From assembly GCA_019634975.1 (NCBI GenBank), contig JAHCAI010000008.1, forward strand, positions 62,001 through 126,000: a DNA stretch of 64,000 nt. The letters are read 5' to 3'. The notes under the pieces were generated by a model. It saw only the letters and a list, made by a program, of their open reading frames with translations, did no database searches and was not told the DNA's origin. The stretch comes from Burkholderiales bacterium. GTDB lineage: Bacteria; Pseudomonadota; Gammaproteobacteria; Burkholderiales; SG8-41. Position 1 is the stretch's first letter. Each line of letters starts with the position of its first letter. A program made the translations under genes and the position numbers. Shown piece after piece: positions 46,656 to 54,478 of this stretch.

Positions 46656-48263
46656 ATGACAGAAATCGTCGACCCACGGGGGCGAGTTGCAGGCATCTGC
46701 ACGCAACCTGCCCCCGCCGCCACATGGCCAGCAACCCCAGAGGGGATCGCGATTGGCGTACTCGGCAACGGCAAACCAAATGTCGATGCGTTGCTTGAGC
46801 GGCTTGTCCGGGCACTCCAGGCTGATGGCGCTCACATAGCCTGCTCGCTGATCAAGCCGGGCCCGATGACCCCCGCCGGTGCAGAGCGGATTGCACAGCT
46901 ATCGGCCATGTCGGACCTGGTAATCACCGGTGTCTGCGACGGCGGCACCGCGACCTCCTGGGGTGTTCACGACGCAATTCAACTTGCAAACCGCGGCAAA
47001 CCGGTCGTGCTGGTATGCACCGAGGCCTTCGTGGCTCTTGCAAATAGCATGCTGCCCGACAAGTTTGCATCCGTGCGCATGCTGGTCGTACCCCACCCGC
47101 TGTCCTCGCTTACCGACACGCAGGTCGAAATGCTCGCCACCGAATCCGCACCGAGGCTGACGGGATTGCTTCAAACCGGCACAGATTGCGGCGACAGCAA
47201 AGCCTCCACTACTCAGCAGATGATTGTTGAAGACAGCGACTGCAACGATCCGGACGGCTCGCAGCGCATGTATGACGCCGGCTGGACAGACGGACTTCCA
47301 GTCTTTCTGCCGACGCGTGAGCGCGTGAAACGCCTGCTCGAAAGCTGGAACTTGGGCTCGGCCGCATATTCAGGCGTCGCGGTTCCGCCGCGCAATGGAA
47401 TGGCTACTGCAGAAACGCTCGCAGCCAATGCCGTCATGACCGGCCTGCCGGCAAGGCTGCTGCCGTATTTGGCCGCCGCCGTCGAGGCAAGCTGCAAACC
47501 CGAGTTCAACCTTTTTGGCATCCAGACCACGACCAATCCCGCAACACCGGCCATTATCGTCGGAGGGCCTCGGCGCCGAGCTTACGGCTTCAATGACGGT
47601 CTAGGGGCCCTGGGCCCGGGCAATCAGGCGAACGCGGCGCTGGGGCGGGCGGTCCGCCTGTGCCACCAGAACCTAGGCGGCGTATCGGCACAGAATGGCA
47701 CGGATCCGGCGACGCTCGGCCAGCCCGGAAAATACCTGTTCTGTCTCGCCGAGAACGAGGATGCCAATCCATGGCTGCCGTTGCGCATGCAGATCGATCC
47801 CGGACTGTCTAGAAGCGATGATGCAGTTAGCGTGACGGCCGCGACCGGCAGCACCAACCTGATCATCAAGAGCCGCAGCGGCAATGAACTGCTCGACATG
47901 CTGGTAAGCAGCCTAAGCTGCACCGGCAGCAACGACTACATGTTCGGTGGTCATCCTTTGCTGATCTTGTGCCCCGAGCATGCCGCCACCCTTGAACGCG
48001 ATCGCTGGACCCTGGAGTCCTTCCAACAGCAGTTGTTCGAGCGCACGAAGATCCCGTTCAGGGAATTTTTGCCGAAAAACCGCGAAATGACGGTTGCACC
48101 ACGCCGGCATGAATTCGAACATCTGGACCTCGATACGCCGCTCCCGATGACGGAAAAGCCGTCCGACATCCTTGTCTGTGTCGCAGGCGGACCGAGCATG
48201 CACTCGACATTCGTTCCCTCCTTTGGAGGATTCCGTCCGGCAGCAGCCCGGGTCATTTTTTGA
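46656..48263 (+). CDS. UGSC-like domain fused to an uncharacterised DGLPV domain
   Basis: 535 aa. The N-terminal part (about 28-172) matches the UGSC (seleno)protein family as I remember it: IAIGVLGNGKPNVDALLERL, ITGVCDGGTATSWGVHDA, VVLVCTEAFVALA and VVPHPLSSLTDTQVEML. In that family a Sec/Cys-Gly-Ser-Cys motif follows the Asp; here the same place reads DGGTATS, so both redox residues are missing. After a linker (172-203) comes a long domain beginning WTDGLPVFLPTRERV and containing VPPRNGMATAETLAANAVM, FGIQTTTNPATPAIIVGGP, LGQPGKYLFCLAENEDANPW and GSNDYMFGGHPLLIL; I recall it as a separate uncharacterised family often next to UGSC proteins. Function unknown. Overlaps the next gene by four bases. 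Confidence 0.75.
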   Translation: MTEIVDPRGRVAGICTQPAPAATWPATPEGIAIGVLGNGKPNVDALLERLVRALQADGAHIACSLIKPGPMTPAGAERIAQLSAMSDLVITGVCDGGTATSWGVHDAIQLANRGKPVVLVCTEAFVALANSMLPDKFASVRMLVVPHPLSSLTDTQVEMLATESAPRLTGLLQTGTDCGDSKASTTQQMIVEDSDCNDPDGSQRMYDAGWTDGLPVFLPTRERVKRLLESWNLGSAAYSGVAVPPRNGMATAETLAANAVMTGLPARLLPYLAAAVEASCKPEFNLFGIQTTTNPATPAIIVGGPRRRAYGFNDGLGALGPGNQANAALGRAVRLCHQNLGGVSAQNGTDPATLGQPGKYLFCLAENEDANPWLPLRMQIDPGLSRSDDAVSVTAATGSTNLIIKSRSGNELLDMLVSSLSCTGSNDYMFGGHPLLILCPEHAATLERDRWTLESFQQQLFERTKIPFREFLPKNREMTVAPRRHEFEHLDLDTPLPMTEKPSDILVCVAGGPSMHSTFVPSFGGFRPAAARVIF

Positions 48264-49150
48264 GCGTGCGCGGACCACATTCCGGCTATCTGCCCCCGCG
48301 CCCCGTACTGTCCGCGCCGCGTGTTGCGGCACCGGCCGGGGCATGCGATGCACACCTCCACGTCATCGGCCCACAGGCGCTATTTCCTTTAGCCGAAGGC
48401 CGTGCCTTTACGCCGCAGGACGCGCCGCTGGAGGCCTTGCTGCACCTGCATGACACGTTAGGCATCGACAGGGCCGTCGTAGTGCAGTGCAACCCCCATG
48501 GCACCGACAACCGCGCCCTGCTCGACGCGCTGCGACGCGAACCCACTCGACTGCGCGGCGTCGCCATCGTCGCGCCCGGTATCACCCGCGGCGAACTGCA
48601 GCGCATGGCCGAAGGCGGTGTGCGCGCGCTGCGTTTCCACCACATGCCGGATGCCGGCAGCTTCAGCCCGCAGGGCATGGCAGCCTTCACCCTTCTTGCG
48701 CCGGTCATGGCTGAACTGGACCTGCATGCGCAGTTCATGCTCGACGCCAACGCGCTCGACGAGGTGCTGCCCCATTTCAGGCACTGGAAGTTGCCAGTGG
48801 TCATCGATCACATGGGCAATGTCGATGCCGCGCGTGGCACGGACCAGCCGGCCGTACGTCAGCTGTGCCGGCTGCTGGCGGAAGAACGCATCTGGGTCAA
48901 GGTCTCTGCCGCCTACCGCATCTCGGCCCGCCCTCCGGACTACCCGGACGCCCGCGCGGTGCACGAGGCGCTGATCCGGGCCAATCCCGACCGCATCCTC
49001 TGGGGCAGCGACTGGCCGCATACGCGGCTGGAGCACGACATGCCTGACGACACTCGCCTGCTCGACCTGTTCAATGAATGGACTCCCGATCCGGCAATGC
49101 GCCGCGCGATCCTTGTGGACAATCCGGCACGGCTCTACGGCTTCGGGTAA
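48260..49150 (+). CDS. Amidohydrolase, LigI-like (2-pyrone-4,6-dicarboxylate lactonase family), copy 1
   Basis: 296 aa TIM-barrel hydrolase. GACDAHLHVIGP gives the HxH metal site after strand 1; VVIDHMGNVDA and ILWGSDWPHTRL supply the later His and Asp. The closest named family is LigI, which opens the lactone of 2-pyrone-4,6-dicarboxylate without needing metal. It starts at TTG overlapping the stop of the fusion gene (TTGA); a GTG two codons later is an alternative. Tandem with a paralogue 69 bases downstream. Confidence 0.86.
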   Translation: MSVRGPHSGYLPPRPVLSAPRVAAPAGACDAHLHVIGPQALFPLAEGRAFTPQDAPLEALLHLHDTLGIDRAVVVQCNPHGTDNRALLDALRREPTRLRGVAIVAPGITRGELQRMAEGGVRALRFHHMPDAGSFSPQGMAAFTLLAPVMAELDLHAQFMLDANALDEVLPHFRHWKLPVVIDHMGNVDAARGTDQPAVRQLCRLLAEERIWVKVSAAYRISARPPDYPDARAVHEALIRANPDRILWGSDWPHTRLEHDMPDDTRLLDLFNEWTPDPAMRRAILVDNPARLYGFG

Positions 49151-49218
49151 GCGCTGGCATCGTTGAGCGGGGCGCGGACTTGCACTACCATCGCGGCTCA
49201 CCCGAGGAAAACAAAGCC

Positions 49219-50094
49219 ATGGATCTGCCCTGCCTGCCTCCGATCGCCGATACCCGCCCGCCGAAAATCCCCTCGCCGGCAGGCGCCTGCGACACCCATT
49301 TCCACATCTTCGGGCCGGTCGCGAAATTTCCCTTTGCCGAGAAGCGCTCGTACACCCCGGACGACGCGCCTTTGGAAAATTTGCTGAAACTGCTCGATAC
49401 GCTGGGCATGGCCCGCGGGGTGGTCGTGCAGGGCCATCCCTACGGCACCGACAATAGCGTCGTGCTCGACGCGCTGAAGCGCGAGCCGAGACGCCTGCGC
49501 GCCGCCGCCATCGTCAAGCCCGACACCGGCCGCGACGAACTGAAAAAAATGGCCGATGCCGGCGTGCGCGCGCTGCGCTTTCATCACATGCCCCACGGCG
49601 TCGGCTTCAGTCCGCTGGGCATGCAGTCCTTCGAAAAGCTCTCGCCGATCATGGCCGAGCTCGCCCTGCACGCGCAGTTCATGATGGACGCCAATGCCCT
49701 CGACAGCGCGATGCCTTTTTTCAGAAACTGGAAACTGCCGATCGTGCTCGACCACATGGGCAACGTCGACGCCACGAAGGGCGCGAACCAGCCCGGCGTT
49801 CAGCAGATGTGCCGGCTGCTCGGCGAAGGCAGGATCTGGGTCAAGGTCTCCGGCGCCTACCGAGTGTCGACGCAGTATCCGGACTACCCCGACGCAAGGG
49901 CCATCCATGAAGCGCTGGTCAGGGCCAATCCCGATCAGGTGCTCTGGGGCACTGACTGGCCGCATCCGCGACTGGAGCAGGACATGCCCGAGGACGGGCA
50001 TCTGCTCGACCTGTTCAATGCCTGGACGCCGGACGAGGCGCTGCGCAGGAAAATCCTCGTCGATAATCCGCAGAAGCTGTACCGCTTCGATTAG
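49219..50094 (+). CDS. Amidohydrolase, LigI-like, copy 2
   Basis: 291 aa, collinear with the preceding gene and about 60% identical by eye. Same site residues: GACDTHFHIFGP, IVLDHMGNVDA, VLWGTDWPHPRL. The start MDLPCLPP follows GAGGAAA; the frame is open further upstream but there it overlaps the first copy. The duplicates may act on two lactones or amides of one pathway, or one may be a spare copy. Probably the last gene of the GntR-controlled operon. Confidence 0.86.
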   Translation: MDLPCLPPIADTRPPKIPSPAGACDTHFHIFGPVAKFPFAEKRSYTPDDAPLENLLKLLDTLGMARGVVVQGHPYGTDNSVVLDALKREPRRLRAAAIVKPDTGRDELKKMADAGVRALRFHHMPHGVGFSPLGMQSFEKLSPIMAELALHAQFMMDANALDSAMPFFRNWKLPIVLDHMGNVDATKGANQPGVQQMCRLLGEGRIWVKVSGAYRVSTQYPDYPDARAIHEALVRANPDQVLWGTDWPHPRLEQDMPEDGHLLDLFNAWTPDEALRRKILVDNPQKLYRFD

Positions 50095-50100
50095 GCGTTC

Positions 50101-50119
50101 CCATGCGGAGCATGGTTTT
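50101..50119 (+). terminator. Small hairpin after the amidohydrolase pair
   Basis: CCATGC-GGA-GCATGG followed by four T residues, six bases after the stop codon. Short stem and short T-run, so only a weak candidate. Confidence 0.4.
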
Positions 50120-50161
50120 GCTGCGCAAATTGCCCCTGAGGCAGCACAGCGCGACCAGGCA

Positions 50162-50857
50162 TCAGGCCACGGCGTCAAACAGAATGCCGGCCATCGCGGT
50201 CAGCGCCATGGCCAACGCTCCCCAGAAAGTCACGCGCCAGGCACCGAGCAGGGTACTGGCACCGCCGACCTTGGCAGCCAGCCCTCCGAGAAGCGCCAAA
50301 AACACCAGAGATAACCCGGATACCCACGGAATCAGCATGGCCCCCGGCGCCAGCGCGGCTGCGAGCAGGGGCAGCGCGGCCCCAACCGCAAAACTCGCGG
50401 CCGAAGCCAGCGCAGCCTGCACCGGCCGTGCGCTGAGCGTGTCGGTGATGCCCAGTTCATCGCGCGCATGTGCGGCCAGCGCATCGTGGGCCATCAACTG
50501 CTCGGCGACCTTCCGGGCCAACGCCGGATCCAGCCCGCGGCTGACGTAAATCGCGGTCAGTTCCCGCAGCTCGCCGGGGGTGTCCGTCTCCAGTTCCCTG
50601 CGCTCCAGGTCGAGTGCCGCCTTTTCCGAATCGGCCTGCGAGCAGACCGACACGTATTCACCTGCGGCCATCGACATCGCGCCGGCAACGAGCCCGGCAG
50701 TCCCGGCAACCATGATGCTGCCATGAGCGGCATTGGCCGCGGCGACGCCCAGGATAAGGCTCGCCGTCGACACAATGCCGTCATTGGCGCCAAGCACGGC
50801 CGCGCGCAGCCAGCCGATGTGGCTGATGCGGTGGCGCTCCTTGTGGCGTGGCGTCAT
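50162..50857 (-). CDS. VIT1/CCC1-family metal transporter
   Basis: 231 aa. HIGWLRAAVLGANDGIVSTA followed by SLILGVAAANA is the family signature, and GAMSMAAGEYVSVCSQ marks helix 2. Five membrane helices are expected; the cytoplasmic loop (about 75-150, rich in Glu and Asp) binds metal. The family moves Fe2+ or Mn2+ out of the cytosol. It starts 19 bases after the stop of the TctC gene on the same strand. An association with iron-sulfur hydratases in this cluster is possible but may be chance. Confidence 0.9.
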   Translation of the reverse strand: MTPRHKERHRISHIGWLRAAVLGANDGIVSTASLILGVAAANAAHGSIMVAGTAGLVAGAMSMAAGEYVSVCSQADSEKAALDLERRELETDTPGELRELTAIYVSRGLDPALARKVAEQLMAHDALAAHARDELGITDTLSARPVQAALASAASFAVGAALPLLAAALAPGAMLIPWVSGLSLVFLALLGGLAAKVGGASTLLGAWRVTFWGALAMALTAMAGILFDAVA

Positions 50858-50876
50858 GCCGCAGACGGCCCCCGGG

Positions 50877-51872
50877 TCATGGCTTGGCCTTCACCAGTTC
50901 GAGTTCCGTCAAAAACCCCCTCAGCTCCGCATACTCGGCATCCATGTATTTCCTGGTCTCCGCCGCCGGCTTGTATTCGTTGTCCCAGTTGTTGTCGGCG
51001 AGTTCCTTCTTCCAGGCATCAGCCTGGGAGAGCTGGCTCAGAACCCTGTCCCAGTAGGCAATCTGCGCCGGTGTCATGCCGGGCGGTCCGATCAGACCGC
51101 GCCAGTTCGACACTACGGCATTGGCACCCTGCTCCTTCCATGTCGGCACACTGGCATAAATGCCGGTGAGCCGTTGCGGTGCGGCGACGGCAATGACGCG
51201 GATGGTTCCGGCCTCCAGGTGCTTGCGCATCAGGCCGACCGAGCCCGGCACGGCATCGACGTGGCCGCCAAGCAGCGCGGTGACGGCCTGGCCGCCGGAC
51301 TGGAACACGGGGGTGCGCGTCTTGCGCAGATCGATGCCGGCATCCTTCAGTGCCATCGCAATACCCTGGTGGTTGGGATTACCGAGGCTGGTGGCCACGC
51401 CGAAGCTCAGCGCGCCCGGGTCCTTCTTCATGCGTTCGAGCAGTTCGCGCCCATTCTTGATCGGCGAATCGGCCTTCACCGCGACGGTGATGTATTCATC
51501 GAAGAGTATCGCCAGCGGCGTCAAATCGCTGTAAGTGACCTTGGAGCGGCCCGAAATGTGGTTGGTCAGCAGGCTTTTTGATGCGATCGACACGAAATGG
51601 CCGTTGCCCGCCTGGCTCTGCAGATAACCGTAGGCGATCGCGCCGCCGCCGCCGGGCTTGTTGACCACGGTGATCGAGGTCGGCACCGCCTTCTGGTCCT
51701 GCAGGATTTTCTGGATCAGCCGGCCCGTCGAGTCCTGGCCGCTGCCCGGCGCGGTGTTGATGACGATTTCGACGTTCTTGTCGGGTTGCCAGGACTGCGC
51801 CTGTGCGAACGTGCCCGACACCGCCAGCGTGAATCCCGCCAGCACCACTGCCATCCCGCGTGTTGCGCTCAT
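50877..51872 (-). CDS. Bug/TctC-family substrate-binding protein
   Basis: 331 aa. Signal peptide (about 1-25, ending FAQA-Q), VEIVINTAPGSGQDSTGRLI, VVNKPGGGGAIAYGYLQSQAG, FVSIASKSLLTNHISGRS and SGGQAVTALLGGHVDAVPGS are family segments. GGAGGAG before ATG. Lies downstream of the leuD-like gene in the minus-strand carboxylate cluster. It is the second of three such receptors in the window, each with distinct pocket residues, so separate ligands are likely. Confidence 0.92.
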   Translation of the reverse strand: MSATRGMAVVLAGFTLAVSGTFAQAQSWQPDKNVEIVINTAPGSGQDSTGRLIQKILQDQKAVPTSITVVNKPGGGGAIAYGYLQSQAGNGHFVSIASKSLLTNHISGRSKVTYSDLTPLAILFDEYITVAVKADSPIKNGRELLERMKKDPGALSFGVATSLGNPNHQGIAMALKDAGIDLRKTRTPVFQSGGQAVTALLGGHVDAVPGSVGLMRKHLEAGTIRVIAVAAPQRLTGIYASVPTWKEQGANAVVSNWRGLIGPPGMTPAQIAYWDRVLSQLSQADAWKKELADNNWDNEYKPAAETRKYMDAEYAELRGFLTELELVKAKP

Positions 51873-51888
51873 TGTTGCTCCTCCGTTG

Positions 51889-51978
51889 TGGTTGCTCCGG
51901 CGAAAACCGGAACCAGATTTCCGGCTGCCGCGCGACCGCCGCCGTTTTTTTTGATGCCGGCCTGCGTGGCCGGCATGA
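51889..51978. repeat. Short palindromes between tctC and the leuD-like gene
   Basis: CCGGCGAAAACCGGAACCAG (51889-51908 region) and a 9-bp hairpin ATGCCGGCC / GGCCGGCAT (51954-51976) next to a T8 run. They resemble REP-like intergenic palindromes common in this order. The T-run is on the wrong side for a minus-strand terminator. Confidence 0.45.
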
Positions 51979-52013
51979 CGGTTCGGATCGGTCGCGACAG
52001 CCTTGAATCGTCG

Positions 52014-52628
52014 TCAGGCCCGCGCCGTCAGCCAGGGCCGGTCCTTGTAATACCCTTTCTCGAAGCCTTCGATCTTCGCCGCGTACTGCTGGGTGCGGGC
52101 GATGTCATCCAGGCCTTCCAGCAGGCAGCGCTTGCGCACCTCGTGGATCTCGAATTTGTGCACCTTGCCGGCGACGTCGGTCACCGTCTGGGCGGCGAGG
52201 TCGACGCTGATTTTCGCCCCCGGCTGGTCCTGCAGCTGGCGGCGGATGTCGGCGCACTCCTGCTCGGAAAGCGTCAGCGCCAGCAGGCCGTTCTTGGCGC
52301 AGTTGGCGGCGAAGATGTCGCCGAAACTCGGCGCGATCACGCAGCGGATGCCGAACTCGTAGAGCGCATAGACCGCGGTCTCGCGCGAGGAGCCGCAGCC
52401 GAAGTTGCGGTCGGCGACGATGATGCCCGACTGGTCGTAGGGCGCGGCATTGAGCATGAACTCGGTCTGGGTGCCGTCCGGGCGGAAACGCGAGTCATAG
52501 AACAGGATCTCGCGGTACTTGGGCCCGCGCGGCACCTTGTTGAAGCGCGTCGGGCACAGCTGGTTGGTGTCGATGTTCGCCTCGTGCATCGGCACGGCAA
52601 TCGCGTTGAGTGTGGTGAAGGGTTGCAT
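52014..52628 (-). CDS. leuD: 3-isopropylmalate dehydratase small subunit-like protein
   Basis: 204 aa swivelling domain of an aconitase-family hydro-lyase. Key segments: NIDTNQLCPTRFNKVPRG, then VADRNFGCGSSRETAVYALY (the substrate-contacting GSSRE loop) and VIAPSFGDIFAANCAKNGLL. It must pair with a LeuC-type large subunit; two such genes lie just upstream. Context with a TctABC transporter, an isocitrate-dehydrogenase-like enzyme and a PanE-like reductase suggests a catabolic hydratase rather than leucine synthesis. AGGAG six bases before ATG. Separated from the nearest leuC-like gene by repeat element B. Confidence 0.88.
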   Translation of the reverse strand: MQPFTTLNAIAVPMHEANIDTNQLCPTRFNKVPRGPKYREILFYDSRFRPDGTQTEFMLNAAPYDQSGIIVADRNFGCGSSRETAVYALYEFGIRCVIAPSFGDIFAANCAKNGLLALTLSEQECADIRRQLQDQPGAKISVDLAAQTVTDVAGKVHKFEIHEVRKRCLLEGLDDIARTQQYAAKIEGFEKGYYKDRPWLTARA

Positions 52629-52656
52629 GGTTGCTCCTGAAAGCTGAAAGCGTTTA

Positions 52657-52818
52657 GCCACAGAAGTCACCGAGAACTGCAAAATCAATTAACAGGATGT
52701 GCAGGAAAAACAGGATTAAAAACCGGAACATCGCTGTCCAGCACATCGGCCAGCGGGTTTTATCCTGAATATCCTGCCCATCTTGTTAAATCGTTTTTTC
52801 TCTGTGAACTCTGTTGTC
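52657..52818. repeat. Nested CACAGAG/ACAGGAT inverted repeat, copy B
   Basis: Outer arms: GCCACAGAAGTCACCGAGA (52657-52675) against TTCTCTGTGAACTCTGTTG (52799-52817). Inner arms: AACAGGATGTGCAGG... (52691 onward) against TATCCTGAATATCCTGCCC (52761 onward). Core 52723-52756 begins CCGGAACATCGCTGTC. The core matches the reverse complement of the core in copy C at 29 of 34 positions. Fills the gap between the leuD-like gene and the first leuC-like gene. Confidence 0.88.
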
Positions 52819-52847
52819 AAGTATTTGATTTTATTTAATTATTTCTC
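52816..52847 (+). repeat. AT-rich dispersed motif, copy 4 (contains a stop codon)
   Basis: Contains TCAAGTATTTGATTTTATTT followed by AATTATTTCTC. It joins directly to repeat B and includes the TAA stop and last codons of the leuC-like gene that ends at 52831. Confidence 0.75.
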
Positions 52848-54243
52848 GAACGTCGGTCAAGTGCCCCTTGATCGCCGCCGCCGCGGCCATCGCCGGGCTG
52901 ACGAGATGGGTGCGACCTCCCGGTCCCTGGCGGTTGCGGAAATTGCGGTTGGAGGTCGACGCACAACGCTCACCCGGCTGCAGATAATCGCCGTTGATGG
53001 CAGTGCACATCGAGCAGCCGGGATCACGCCATTCGAAGCCGGCCTCGGTGAACACCTTGTCGAGGCCCTCGGCTTCGGCCTGGCGCTTGACGGCCATCGA
53101 GCCGGGCACGACCCAGGTCGTCACTTTCGCCTTGCCGTGTTTCGCCACTTCGGCGGCGGCGCGCAAGTCCTCGATACGGGCATTGGTGCAGGAGCCGATG
53201 AACACGCGGTCGAGCTTGATGTCCTGCAGCGCCATGCCGGGCCGCAGCGCCATGTAGTCGAGCGCGGTTTCCAGCTCGGCGCGCTTCTTGTCATCCTTGA
53301 CCACTGACGGATCGGGCACGACCCCGTCGATCGGCAGCGCGTGTTCCGGCGTGATGCCCCAGGTCGCCGTCGGCGCGATCTGCGCGGCATCGAGCGTGAC
53401 TTCCCGATCGAATGTCGCGCCCTCATCGCTGGCCAGCGCACGCCAGCCGTCAAGCGCCTGCTCCCAGGCCTTGCCCTTGGGCGCATACGGCCTGCCTTCG
53501 ACATAGGCATAGGTCTTGTCATCGGGCGCGATCAGGCCGACGCGGCCGCCAGCCTCGATCGACATGTTGCAGACGGTCATGCGGCCTTCCATGCCCAGCT
53601 TGCGGATCGTCGATCCGGCATATTCGATGGCATGGCCGGTGGCGCCGTCGACGCCGATTTTCGCGATCAGCGCCAGGATGAGGTCCTTCGCGCTGACGCC
53701 GAAGCCGAGTTCGCCGTCGATGGTGATGCGCATCGCCTTCGGTTTGCGCTGCCACAGCGTCTGGGTCGCCATCACATGCGCGAATTCCGAGGCGCCGACG
53801 CCGTAGGCGAGGCAGCCGAAGGCGCCGTGGGTCGAGGTGTGCGAATCATTGCCGATGACGAACAACCCCGGCTGGATGATGCCCTGCTCCGGCGGCACGA
53901 TGTGCATGATGCCCTGCTGCTCGTGCGCCATGCCGAACAGCGTGACGCCGAACTTGTTCGCCATGTCCTGCAGGTCGATCACCATGTTGCGGATGCCGGC
54001 ATCGGGTATGCCCGCCGGTCCTTTTGCGCGGCCGGTGGTCGGCACATAGTGGTCGGTGAAGGCGAAGATCTGCCGGGGCTTGCGTGCCTTGCGGCCGGTC
54101 TTGTCGAGCGCGGTGAAGGCATGCAGCGTGTTTTCCTGTGCCAGCGCGACGTCGACGTACATCAGCGACTCGCCCTCGTCGGTGAGGATATGGTGGGAAT
54201 CCCAGAGTTTCCCGATGATCGTTTGCGGGGTGTTGCCGGTCAT
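52831..54243 (-). CDS. leuC: 3-isopropylmalate dehydratase large subunit-like protein, copy 1
   Basis: 470 aa aconitase-family catalytic subunit. NDSHTSTHGAFGCLAYGVGA, GSCTNARIEDLRAAAEVAK (cluster Cys near 350) and CSMCTAINGDYLQPGE (Cys near 411 and 414) provide the [4Fe-4S] ligands; RNFRNRQGPGGRTHLVSP is the substrate loop. About 65% identical by eye to the next gene upstream. Flanked on both sides by inverted copies of the CACAGAG/ACAGGAT element (B and C). The C-terminal residues EIIK and the stop are inside the AT-rich motif. Partner is probably the single leuD-like subunit downstream. Confidence 0.9.
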   Translation of the reverse strand: MTGNTPQTIIGKLWDSHHILTDEGESLMYVDVALAQENTLHAFTALDKTGRKARKPRQIFAFTDHYVPTTGRAKGPAGIPDAGIRNMVIDLQDMANKFGVTLFGMAHEQQGIMHIVPPEQGIIQPGLFVIGNDSHTSTHGAFGCLAYGVGASEFAHVMATQTLWQRKPKAMRITIDGELGFGVSAKDLILALIAKIGVDGATGHAIEYAGSTIRKLGMEGRMTVCNMSIEAGGRVGLIAPDDKTYAYVEGRPYAPKGKAWEQALDGWRALASDEGATFDREVTLDAAQIAPTATWGITPEHALPIDGVVPDPSVVKDDKKRAELETALDYMALRPGMALQDIKLDRVFIGSCTNARIEDLRAAAEVAKHGKAKVTTWVVPGSMAVKRQAEAEGLDKVFTEAGFEWRDPGCSMCTAINGDYLQPGERCASTSNRNFRNRQGPGGRTHLVSPAMAAAAAIKGHLTDVREIIK

Positions 54244-54282
54244 GATGCGGTGCTTCCTTGTAAAACAAGTTCAAAAACTTTT

Positions 54283-54460
54283 GGCCACAGAGCGCACAGA
54301 GAAAAACCAGAACCGATTTAACAGGATGGACAGGATTTTCAGGATAAAAACCGCTGGTTGATGTGCCAGACAGCGATGTCCCGGTTTGTAATCGTGCTTA
54401 TCCTGCACATCCTGTTAATGGATTCTGCAGTTCTCTGTGCCCTCTGTGTCCTCTGTGGCT
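54283..54460. repeat. Nested CACAGAG/ACAGGAT inverted repeat, copy C
   Basis: Outer arms: GGCCACAGAGCGCACAGAG (54283-54301) against AGTTCTCTGTGCCCTCTGTG and one more unit (54429-54460). Inner arms: TAACAGGATGGACAGGATTT plus CAGGAT (54319-54345) against TTATCCTGCACATCCTGTTA (54398-54417). Core 54351-54384. It is the inverted counterpart of copy B. Fills the gap between the two leuC-like genes. Confidence 0.9.
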
Positions 54461-54478
54461 GCTTTTGGCTTTTCACTG

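Noticed and set aside
51954-51976. Terminator for the minus strand after the leuD-like gene
   Set aside because: The T-run is upstream of the hairpin in the plus direction, so the minus-strand RNA would have A residues after the stem.
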